43,086 bases of DNA from positions 1-43,086 of the IMG/VR virus record IMGVR_UViG_3300042568_000829; one strand, 5' to 3'. A model generated the notes under the pieces. That model made no database searches and was not told the origin of the DNA. It saw nothing but the letters and a program-made list of their open reading frames with translations. Each line of letters starts with the position of its first letter. Position 1 is the stretch's first letter. Below, piece after piece: positions 30,801 through 36,545 of this stretch. This DNA comes from a virus. The position numbers and the translations under genes are program-made.

Positions 30801-32165
30801 CTCAGGAGTCAATGTCTTTTTCCAATCTTGAATAGATTGGTTTTCAGATGGAGGTGCAACACCTATTTTAGATGCTCTTTCAATTGTACCTTTTCTTAAA
30901 TTTTCAGGGCTAATTAAAAATTCAGCAGACCCAAGTTCCATAGTAGCATCTACAAATACATTTGTTGTACCTGCCGCAATACTACTAATTCCCTCTAAAA
31001 TAGAATTACCTACACCACCAAGCCAACCCCCTTGACGTGCTTTTGTTTCAACATATCTACCAACAGACTTCTCTAAAGAAGATGCCTTGTTTGTAAGCTT
31101 CTGTTCTTCACTAAGTAAAGTTGGAAGCTCATTAACTAAAGACAATCTTGTTTTTTCTGCAGCATCAACCCTTTTAATAAACTCAGGATTATTCCTTTGA
31201 GATTCAGGAATTGAATTAAGTGCATCTACTTCCTTCTCATAAGCCTGTTGTCTTAAAAGAAAATCTTTTTGCTTTTGATTTACAGCAGTAGCCTCTTTAT
31301 TTATTTTAGCAACTTCATCATCAACTTCCTTTTGATTGCTGAATATCTTAACTTCTTGGTCCTTTAAACTCTTCTCAAGAACAAACAAACCTTTCATAGG
31401 TGTATTGTCTTGAATAAACTTTTGAAGTTTAAATGCTTCTTCTGAAGATTTACTATCTAAAAAATTGTTTAATGATATTTGTATTTTTTTGCCGTCAGGA
31501 GCAGTTACGTCCATCCAATCTCCTGTAGCCCCCGCTTCCTCAAACTTAAATCCTAATCCGCCAAAACGGTATTCCATTTCGGGGACAACAAATTCTTCAT
31601 TCTTATCAATAAGGTCTTTATTAATTTGAGCTAACTGCTCATTAAGATATTTGTTATGCTCTACCTTTGGCTTTTCACCTAGCTTATCAAATTCACTTTC
31701 AGCAAGTGATTTATTTTGCTCTACTTTTTTTAATTCTTTTTGAAACTCAGGACTCGTTGCAGGTGTAGTTGGTATTATTCTATCAGCAAAAGTCTTCCTT
31801 GAAGAAGACTCTTCTGCATACTTTTTAAATAAAGCTTTTGTTTCATCGTCAGGAGCTAATACGGACGAAGCCGAAGAACCAACTCCCGAAGGTAATACCG
31901 TAGTATCTTTTTTTTTTGGCTGTTGTTCCACAGCCTCTTCTTCAACAGCAGTAGGAGTTTCTACAGCAGCAGGAGCAGGAGCAGACCCTGCATATTTTTT
32001 CATGAACGTATCTCTGTCCTTGGTATACAGTCTTAGTTTAGAGACATCGTCATAAACCTGATTCTGATATTGAGGGTTCTGCCATTCAGATTGGAAATCC
32101 TCAAAAGATTTATTGTAACGTCCCTTCAGGACTAATGTGTTGTATAACTTTTTTAATTCGTCCAT
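21852..32165 (-). CDS. giant polyvalent virion protein with two zincin motifs (3437 aa)
   Basis: A 3437-aa protein. N-terminus: LYNTLVLKGRYNKSFEDFQS, then long coiled coil. Hydrophobic helices occur near residues 500-530 (GGAILGLAKSLPAMIG) and again near the C-terminus (SMLSKMLAGGIIELAAPLFG, then an acidic run). Pro/Gln/Glu linkers lie near residues 980-1150. First zincin: HEVAHG at 1254-1259. A domain with VWFWMADQLGRGNYFDEVVG follows. Second zincin: IIHELQHAIQ with H1853, typical of phage large polyvalent proteins. Helical repeats fill the rest. No DxDxD polymerase motif was seen. Probably an internal/ejection protein delivered with the DNA; protease targets unknown. Confidence 0.85.
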   Translation of the reverse strand: MDELKKLYNTLVLKGRYNKSFEDFQSEWQNPQYQNQVYDDVSKLRLYTKDRDTFMKKYAGSAPAPAAVETPTAVEEEAVEQQPKKKDTTVLPSGVGSSASSVLAPDDETKALFKKYAEESSSRKTFADRIIPTTPATSPEFQKELKKVEQNKSLAESEFDKLGEKPKVEHNKYLNEQLAQINKDLIDKNEEFVVPEMEYRFGGLGFKFEEAGATGDWMDVTAPDGKKIQISLNNFLDSKSSEEAFKLQKFIQDNTPMKGLFVLEKSLKDQEVKIFSNQKEVDDEVAKINKEATAVNQKQKDFLLRQQAYEKEVDALNSIPESQRNNPEFIKRVDAAEKTRLSLVNELPTLLSEEQKLTNKASSLEKSVGRYVETKARQGGWLGGVGNSILEGISSIAAGTTNVFVDATMELGSAEFLISPENLRKGTIERASKIGVAPPSENQSIQDWKKTLTPEQLDRWEDEMDDFGKKLVKADIMPYIREGLRIRRGDENTTIEWTNLKQEGFWGGAILGLAKSLPAMIGSSTPAGWAQRTAQMYSQISDGLMQEMEKDPAFANISEVEKAAIVAPIGIASSVLEAYGLRNVLQSKGIVTNITMAMLGKAGRGVGYTSLRELAENEVKSKIARGALVLTAAGLAEGETGFLQQGVETGFKAIYNEYIKGDKYFQTPETIEKAVGEMFYAGAQEAIGGFTLGIPNAVSAAYSKAGFLKMNDKTFEMFENMANDETLQSAYITSLKEKVASGRISPSDAKQEEQNYRNAVGIYRQLPDGLTVQQKKEAMNLLKERKDLEQYIQGKDGALVTPQKNRINEINQELSKIAEQGATQKIQSEADNVKAQRAAKIAELSKAIEDDDTATELNLTTKLPTEERQRIEKELQDLKEEEASAQEREMANIPFEAPTYKVNGQEVKPEFIDYLMREYSKEEILAMNIEISNNDKTGVLERLQEFTGIKPTEQDAIQEQAAGQVPVQPTAGVGQEVEQGVSQAEPQVTAEAGIQEEVAPKVELTDDQIVEYNPTEEVSDKNNEVLGKVLQSKKFEPQAEPQRTDLGDSVVFEYNNFDDNETRTRFTFNKKKDGTITGVGVKVERNVGDIRNTDLFRNYVNSKRAEAEAQPEVTAQPTVAPQPTTLTEAEQLAKMEEMFAQEEAPVTPTEPARTSGVTVADPIGMDSLRNRVKDNAKKQVIDFAQKTLTTLKSVLPDFEIVIHDDENSYRNAMASINGPAESAGYFSYVQRPNGTYVGKIDINLNVADNTTIAHEVAHGIMRKTFGENTEAFKTFKNRVAAAINRKGNKALTEFASQYEENDSYEEYIVELAARLSQSDKNISSSLLQDIALIINDFVSRITNGAFVPFQNARDAKQAIDFLRNISESIKKGEAINPADITAIQENLSAPIGTPSEINPAPKGKASLNFPKTPLPLSFVTEADKIDIEALIDDIVAKKQKVWFWMADQLGRGNYFDEVVGDTHYLDAGPSFALDPANRSKGILWASGLPEKTLTNQINQADYIFFISGSPEKAKLFNKRVLDLLAERVNKTSDFNKFREALNNFEKETVELRTLRDALNGVNSFKELADSPKRKPFLIALGQIGALKTAPKGSLKELLGSFNAFIDYNELRDGFYKENGFGQNDIMLVGKPTAVSGKAPHSTYEFAISGEVVGVPDKKIDSWDIMPESIKEKYKDVIGGREEKTKPMQTKVIAAETGVIRELEPRMKGKAQLIGKKARLAGVVLQDYNTAQILEKEGKSPLEIRRATGWERGIDKKWRYEIPDGKFKKFELEDLKEAKDSDGAQIRVAKITDIFDSPELYEAYPFIKNYRIVFKDMPENKHGKHSSSAKKITINSKNYIDPDKRSEAELTIIHELQHAIQYEELFERGASTKTAKIIFDGLLKNAKNNVERKTLLHEAARKLFPNSERLQKPTKDLLQDALNKYAILELLSYKKETKEIKKELEELLKEYKEELDKEVFEKLKSRVEFTPADAYNIYYRVAGEVEARNVEFRRSLTEEQRRNTLLSETENIDRADQILFDNPKLMFEGVEESTQKVKGKAQLSSDAKAINVVKQARAQGFSENAIRQFLQGKGLTEEAINKAMATDIPAAGKITLSEETLSGYDSLMKKLGNLAAKGMPLTEVIKKLKNSKAYKDSTDVQKEKLVREVRKMFGAREKSAPKAGRLIGIVNDVTKITMTEKEILNKRLKDLAEGAKDAVKAWRKITADLGKEIKELASTGKLTSKQVTRVTTRLLNINAFNEKSVKDFIDYMANVFADAEYRDIIDGLRGKIANAKKNITSKIGIADTLRGPLNKLLSINPLLIPDAYLDRYAEIVEMLGASQQVLPLEQYDVVKSDTEAILRAVNDEQSRAYELADILENSENKVFTKGGELDYAATLKEMVKQGEITEEDADLMRKYKKEIVPQDEKQKMSEEEIEEKKKEAIDKIKASKITGIDGLPSQEEKAFAEKFAELIKNVSEETLMKLGLNDLTNLSKVIDNINKNYLPSFAYQVYLKIDGINDGKIIEDATSNVSLPKISTAIGKIKNLVTKEGALYEAVKRIPLFFIDQALGLKNKKVFNALLLKTAQAEAKYKAELKRINSALEKAEQKVASSFSFNEEKLALSKMKMMTYLRQLEFESNQGNEQVNPALDYINKTIEHIEKQRAAKKYGKTDLENLKFIRSMYQIDGQINLEKLYNSFNQAEKDAINDIQKINESLRSKAEFTSNVMRGQVFNGLNNYLHLIVLGDGKKGDIKSATDITNRADNNMRPSTKAKSLEERTKGAKPINFDVFASASRGAKYVLLDYNLTGPIKTARIALNQLEKTLDERKNVTKVQREVSNTLTKAYEEAVDNLLVNNIMDDTTADIIVEYIKRMGYRSVLAGTGRFTAELASNISFAFLAEPKAFTLGTKYANIIMSPLGPSVLENLNSTQINRIFPEDSLSGNFMDTSAMKQRVGGGKLSDSRVINKIQQLWNLTGKRYTNGVEVLSDNLISTPDKIVIRALWFGSFAQEFKKVSGKDVDFKLIGENNKEYLKENKEAIDKATEIADRTSVQAGATDNTFMGILKGASKPNQTIPTKIYNNFNSYMTRFLIFEFMSARTGVYAMMGDGPMSRTKGAMLLGAVATRMTVYSMLSKMLAGGIIELAAPLFGVEDEEEEEDDKTFLQSLGQAFIGTVGSLFFGRDFGNAVKMFVNFGLEKFNQEYLDFLRDGEYDQYEDAIAYSIIPQGKEDKQSIDDVLFKLGGSFGPAVQTARLVGENILSGSVQAVLSGDTTKKEADAIERERRVVTQRIPLEILGNAGFIPLYKDVRTVVNKSIYADLKNKKSKAAEPGAAKEKFDKLEDLNELKKKTTNKDERKAIDQKILEIVGSEEAKASVDKQKEALKAKKESLLYDSSKGIRYRNESTMKRQNPALWRKRFGPNSDWDKQTKASESVDSKLRKVREKREDKEYKEKTKRK

Positions 32166-32185
32166 GGTATACTATTTATTCAAAG

Positions 32186-33991
32186 TTAATCTAAAATTCC
32201 AAGGTCTGCTAATGCTGTTTCCGCAGCCAAATCTCTTTCAGTCAATGAAGCTCCCGGAGCATAAGCATTCAAAATAAATTTCTTCATTTGCCTTATAGCA
32301 GCTGCATTCTTCCCTGCTCCTACGTCATAGTTAGGAGATTCTTTTCCATTAACAACAACATAAATAGAATTAGCCAATGTATTTCCAACTTTAAATTCAA
32401 CTCCTAAATTTGGACCATACATTTCATTAAGCTTATCTGCAACTAGCCCTTCATCTTCTATATCACCAACATCAATAATTGCTGTAGCTGTATTTTCATC
32501 GACAAAAGTGTTAAGGCGTTGGTAAGGAGATTCAGTTTCTTCTACATCTTCATCTTCAAAACCACTTGCTGTAGCTGTTTTGTTGGCAGGATTACCTTTA
32601 TATGTCTCTCTAGTAAATTTAAGAATAGTATCTTCAGGTAATTTTGTACCAAAAGCACTAATCATTGAACTAGCTATTTTATCAGGGTCATTATTTAAAT
32701 CAAATGTAGACAGTCCTGTTCCATCCATGTTGGAAATTGTAATTGTAGCACCGTCTTTGTTGACTCTTTTTCCTGCCTTTTGAGCCAAGTATATAATAGC
32801 ATTTGCAACTTCTGTATCATCACCACTCTTCAATGCTGCACCTAACTGTCTACCAAAGTTTTTAGCTTCTTCTACTTTATCAACTCTATCAAGAACAGCA
32901 GCAGATGGGTCTTGTCTTTGAATTTGACCTGTTGACTTTTGTTCTTCAGTAATATCTATCATGCCTAAGAACTGCTGCATCATAAATTCAGAAGCAGCTT
33001 GGTCCTGCTCCTTTGTAAATGTCATAACTCCCCTACCTGTATTTGGGTCTATTACCTCAAGTACAGCCTTTGGATTCTTAGCTGCCACGTCAGGGTCGTC
33101 TGTCCAAAAGTATCCTTTAGATGCCATTGCATCCACAAGTATAGAAGCTTTATGGTTTTCATTAGCCAACATAGATTCTATAGCATCAAATGATGACGCA
33201 TAAAAATCATATAATATTTTCTTGTCATCTGAGCCAATCTTTGTCTCATCAATTCTCCGTCTAGCATCAGATATTGAGGTAACATATCCTATACTATTTA
33301 AAGTACCTCTAGTAACATCAGATGTGATAAATTTACCAAGACTAGTAGCCATTTCTTTCAATGGTTCTCGATACTTATATTTATCAATCTGACCATAGAT
33401 TGCACCATCAATATACTGCATACCAACGGTACTTCCTTTCTTCAAACCAATTACTTTCTCGCCATCAATTATCTGTTCCTCTTTTAGGCCAACATTTAGT
33501 TTTCCTGTAGGGGCATCAATAAAAAATCCTGACTGTCTAAAGTTACCGTATCCTTGAATCTTTTCTAGTCTAGCTAATTCAATTGCAGACGACTCATCTT
33601 TTTGAGCACGCTCCATAAGCTTCCCATAGTTCTCTTGAAAAGCCTTCATTGATGAATATGCTGTTCTTATGTCATCAGTTAAATTCTGATTAGCAATCAT
33701 GTAATCTTTAGGGTCTAGGATGCCTTGCTTCATAAGCCTATTTTGCATAAGCAAATATTTACTTGCTTGGTCAGCAAGTCTTATGGCTTCTGCTTTCGCA
33801 TCTACGTGTTGACCCTGAGGGGCATTTGATATTTGTTCAGCAGCTTGACGAGTTGCTTCATCTAAAGCCGCTTTCTTTTGCTCTCTGACCTGAACTTCTT
33901 GACGAAGCATATCGGTCATGTTCTTGCCTATCTCAGCCCAATTTACCTGAGACTCAGCACTACGTTCAGCATATTTGTAATATGTAGCCAT
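32186..33991 (-). CDS. internal virion/ejection-like structural protein (601 aa)
   Basis: A 601-aa helical protein starting MATYYKYAERSAESQVNWAE, then QKKAALDEATRQAAEQISNA. The first 160 residues are coiled-coil-like, followed by a mixed domain (KLNVGLKEEQIIDGEKVIGL) and an acidic tail. Position between the 276-aa protein and the giant protein matches the internal core proteins (gp14-gp15-gp16) of T7-like viruses; sequence likeness to them is not evident. The start overlaps the upstream stop (TAATG). Confidence 0.6.
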   Translation of the reverse strand: MATYYKYAERSAESQVNWAEIGKNMTDMLRQEVQVREQKKAALDEATRQAAEQISNAPQGQHVDAKAEAIRLADQASKYLLMQNRLMKQGILDPKDYMIANQNLTDDIRTAYSSMKAFQENYGKLMERAQKDESSAIELARLEKIQGYGNFRQSGFFIDAPTGKLNVGLKEEQIIDGEKVIGLKKGSTVGMQYIDGAIYGQIDKYKYREPLKEMATSLGKFITSDVTRGTLNSIGYVTSISDARRRIDETKIGSDDKKILYDFYASSFDAIESMLANENHKASILVDAMASKGYFWTDDPDVAAKNPKAVLEVIDPNTGRGVMTFTKEQDQAASEFMMQQFLGMIDITEEQKSTGQIQRQDPSAAVLDRVDKVEEAKNFGRQLGAALKSGDDTEVANAIIYLAQKAGKRVNKDGATITISNMDGTGLSTFDLNNDPDKIASSMISAFGTKLPEDTILKFTRETYKGNPANKTATASGFEDEDVEETESPYQRLNTFVDENTATAIIDVGDIEDEGLVADKLNEMYGPNLGVEFKVGNTLANSIYVVVNGKESPNYDVGAGKNAAAIRQMKKFILNAYAPGASLTERDLAAETALADLGILD

Positions 33992-34821
33992 TATCTAGAT
34001 AGTGATGTAACGGGGGCGTATTGATTATAAAGTGTTTGAAATTGGTCAGCTCCAAATATCAATTGTCTTTGTGTAGGAGTAAGTGCTTTCCTAAACTTTC
34101 TATATTGTTGAGGACTCATTTTACTTACTGCTTGTAAATCTAAGTTTGTAAAATCTCCTGTTTGCTCTGCACCTAATCCTCCTTTCTGAGAAATATTACC
34201 AATATCTTGAAACTGTTGAGTATTAAGACTCATATTTCCTAAAGCTTTTTGTTCAGCAGCTCTATTCTTCTCAAACAATGGAGCCTTCTCAGCTAGTTGA
34301 CTTCCTAAACTAGTTAGTCCTTCCATGCCCTGAGCAGTAGCATTAGCAGCCAACTCTTGAGCGTTAGCAGCAGCAAGCTGCGCACCTGCTACTTCTTCAA
34401 GGTCTAGCTGAACACCAATGTCTTGTAGTCTTGCATCCTCTTGTGCACTAAGCATTTCAAGCTGTTGCATCTCCTGTCCCATCTGACCTCTAATAGCAGC
34501 TTGCCCTTCTTGTTGAGCCATCTGAATACGACCTGCTGTAGCAGCAGCTCCTCTTTCACTCTCTACACCTGCTTGAATCCCCTGAGCTCCTTGAGCCAAC
34601 AAAGCTTCTCTAGCTAACTCATAAGGTTCTTTATTAATAGCTAACTTGTCAAATTGATTTACCTCTAGCTTTTTACGAGCTTGTTGCATTGCGGCATCTG
34701 CCTCAGCTTCAGCTTTTCTCATAAGCTTACGCTGTTTGCCCGCTTGAGCAAATGACATACCTGTTGTTGCGGCTGTTGCTGCTAAGCTTGTTGCTGCCGC
34801 TATAGTTGTGAACATTGCCAT
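33991..34821 (-). CDS. internal virion protein, gp14-like in layout (276 aa)
   Basis: A 276-aa protein with an N-terminal hydrophobic Ala/Thr-rich segment (FTTIAAATSLAATAATTGMS) followed by long Ala/Gln/Glu helices (RKLMRKAEAEADAAMQQARK, later AQLAAANAQELAANATAQGM). This is the plan of podovirus gp14-type proteins, which insert in the host envelope during ejection. The match is by composition and gene order, not by signature motif. It is coupled to the 601-aa gene by a 1-nt overlap. Confidence 0.6.
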   Translation of the reverse strand: MAMFTTIAAATSLAATAATTGMSFAQAGKQRKLMRKAEAEADAAMQQARKKLEVNQFDKLAINKEPYELAREALLAQGAQGIQAGVESERGAAATAGRIQMAQQEGQAAIRGQMGQEMQQLEMLSAQEDARLQDIGVQLDLEEVAGAQLAAANAQELAANATAQGMEGLTSLGSQLAEKAPLFEKNRAAEQKALGNMSLNTQQFQDIGNISQKGGLGAEQTGDFTNLDLQAVSKMSPQQYRKFRKALTPTQRQLIFGADQFQTLYNQYAPVTSLSR

Positions 34822-34822
34822 A

Positions 34823-35233
34823 TTATAAGACTTTTATCATTTCGCTTGTGTAAGAGTCTCCCTTGATATAGCCAAGACCCTCATACGTATTTATTAAATT
34901 AGGATGCTTAATTAAAGCATACACATACTTGCATCCAACTAACTTGCATATCTCAGTCAGTCTTGATACCAATAAAGTCATAGCGTCTTTTCTTAGTATT
35001 CTGTTGGTATATCTTTTGTTGGATACTATCCATTCAACCCATGCAAGCTTGGAATTACTAAGATACATAAAGCCTGCGCAAATAGGAACATCTCCATCGT
35101 AAATTATAATCCCACCCTTACCATCATCAGGAAGCAAATCTTTTTGTGGAGGCTCCCATCCCCAATCTTTCCACCATCCTACAAGAATGTCTTCGTAATC
35201 GCTATCGTTTAACTCTCGTATCTTTAGTGTCAT
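34823..35233 (-). CDS. GNAT-family N-acetyltransferase (136 aa)
   Basis: A 136-aa GNAT-like protein: IRELNDSDYEDI first strand and helix, DVPICAGFMYLSNSKLAWVE central strands, the acetyl-CoA region around NKRYTNRILRKDAMTLLVSR, and NLINTYEGLGYIKGDSYTSE at the end (the N-x-x-x-Y-x-x-L-G-Y pattern of GNATs). Placed among virion genes, it may acetylate a structural or host protein; similar acetyltransferases occur in other podovirus structural modules. Substrate unknown. Confidence 0.75.
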   Translation of the reverse strand: MTLKIRELNDSDYEDILVGWWKDWGWEPPQKDLLPDDGKGGIIIYDGDVPICAGFMYLSNSKLAWVEWIVSNKRYTNRILRKDAMTLLVSRLTEICKLVGCKYVYALIKHPNLINTYEGLGYIKGDSYTSEMIKVL

Positions 35234-35240
35234 GCTATAA

Positions 35241-35248
35241 CAAAGATA
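35241..35248 (-). promoter_or_regulatory. possible minus-7 box before the GNAT gene
   Basis: TATCTTTG on the minus strand fits TAnnTTTG and lies 8 nt before the GNAT start. No TTG at suitable spacing is obvious, so this is a weak candidate for an extra promoter for the ejection-protein genes. Confidence 0.3.
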
Positions 35249-35254
35249 TTAATT

Positions 35255-36061
35255 TTAAGGGAAACTTTTCATCACGTCAGACTCAACAGCAAACAACTCT
35301 ACTTTGGTATCATCTCCGTTCTCAACAGTAAATACGCAGTAGTGTCCGAGCACTCCATGAGACTCAGCTACTGAGTTCTTAGTATACAAGAAGTATGCGT
35401 CCTGAATTGGTATAGGAACTGTCCCGGGTATAGTTGTATCAATAGTAATTTGATTAATTCCATTTGGAAAGTCAACGGTTATCGCTGTGATTTTTCCTGC
35501 TAAAAGCGGCTGACCTGAATAAGGTGGTGTTAAGAAGTATAACAAATCACCAACACTCATAATGTTTCCAAGTGATACGTTCAATGAGAACTTAACTACA
35601 TTCCCTCCTACTACCTGATTGCTTTTACCTATACCACTTGTACTTCTAATCTTCAGCTCTCCCGTGGTATTGTTTCTAACAAAAGCAAACCAAGTTGCTT
35701 CTTTTTTCTCAAACCAAGATGATTGAATAAACCCTGAAAACTGAAGGTCAGTATAAAGTGAAGCAGACCAAGCCGCATCTCCCTGCAAATCTATTGTCTT
35801 GAATAGCTTGTTCTCTAACGGAGACACATTAAATACGCTCTGAACTTTAGTAGGAACAAAGTCGTCATTTGGTGTACCATTCTTTATATGCCAAGCACTA
35901 TAGAATGTATTTCTTTGCTCATTAACATTGTGTCTATACAAGTCACCACCCTTAAACGTATAGAAATAGTTGTTCATCCCTATCATCCAATCAGGATAAA
36001 AGGAATAGAAGGAAACCCACCCCGGGGCTCCTTCGCTATATGTTAGTGTATAGTTTGCCAT
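35255..36061 (-). CDS. tail/virion structural protein (268 aa)
   Basis: A 268-aa beta-rich protein: APGWVSFYSFYPDWMIGMNN, YFYTFKGGDLYRHNVNEQRN near the N-terminus, then NKLFKTIDLQGDAAWSA and a strand-rich C-terminal half. The SF.SFYPDWM...YTFKGGDLYRHN pattern is familiar from tail-associated proteins of several podoviruses. It lies downstream of the 1496-aa and 159-aa tail genes, 3 nt from the latter. Exact position in the tail unknown. Confidence 0.6.
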   Translation of the reverse strand: MANYTLTYSEGAPGWVSFYSFYPDWMIGMNNYFYTFKGGDLYRHNVNEQRNTFYSAWHIKNGTPNDDFVPTKVQSVFNVSPLENKLFKTIDLQGDAAWSASLYTDLQFSGFIQSSWFEKKEATWFAFVRNNTTGELKIRSTSGIGKSNQVVGGNVVKFSLNVSLGNIMSVGDLLYFLTPPYSGQPLLAGKITAITVDFPNGINQITIDTTIPGTVPIPIQDAYFLYTKNSVAESHGVLGHYCVFTVENGDDTKVELFAVESDVMKSFP

Positions 36062-36064
36062 ATC

Positions 36065-36544
36065 TTAACAAGGACCTCCCCATGATGATGTATCTCCTGA
36101 TGTACCTACCTGAAAACTTTGACCGCTTGCAGGAGCAGAAACAGTCTTATACCAAGTGTTGTTGCCATCAAGAAGTGTAGTTGTAGTTGAGTTTATGTAC
36201 AGAGCTTTACCTTGAGTCACAACTGCATCATACAAATCAGTTGCAGTACCAATGATGTACACCGTCAAAGGAGTACCTGTGCCTGCACAAGCAGCCGATG
36301 AGTTACTCCATCCGTATGTATTAGGACTAGTTGTCACATCAAAGTATATGGTGAAAGACTGAGTAGGTGCACAAGACGGACAAGTGCTTTGAGGTAATAA
36401 AGAGCCCGATGACTGCTGTCTAACAATGGTACCGTCAGAATAATACCCGTTAGGTGCGAGCGTTGTTAACGAAGCATTTGTGTATACTGCTGTCGCAGAA
36501 GCAAGAGATGGGCCGTTTAAATAAAATGTTGATGATGTTGCCAT
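36065..36544 (-). CDS. Ser/Thr-rich structural protein (159 aa)
   Basis: A 159-aa protein rich in Ser, Thr, Gly and Ala with a beta-rich look (FYLNGPSLASATAVYTNASL, later LYDAVVTQGKALYINSTTTT). Five cysteines include C-P-S-C. The text resembles repeats of Bacteroidota surface and tail-fibre proteins (YTNASLTTLAPNGYYSDGTI). It starts 1 nt after the 1496-aa gene ends. Likely a tail or fibre component. Confidence 0.55.
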   Translation of the reverse strand: MATSSTFYLNGPSLASATAVYTNASLTTLAPNGYYSDGTIVRQQSSGSLLPQSTCPSCAPTQSFTIYFDVTTSPNTYGWSNSSAACAGTGTPLTVYIIGTATDLYDAVVTQGKALYINSTTTTLLDGNNTWYKTVSAPASGQSFQVGTSGDTSSWGGPC

Positions 36545-36545
36545 A

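Noticed and set aside
21852-32165. Virion RNA polymerase, as in crAss-like phages
   Set aside because: Reading the 3437-aa product I found no DxDxD catalytic motif. The visible motifs are zincins and polyvalent-protein domains.
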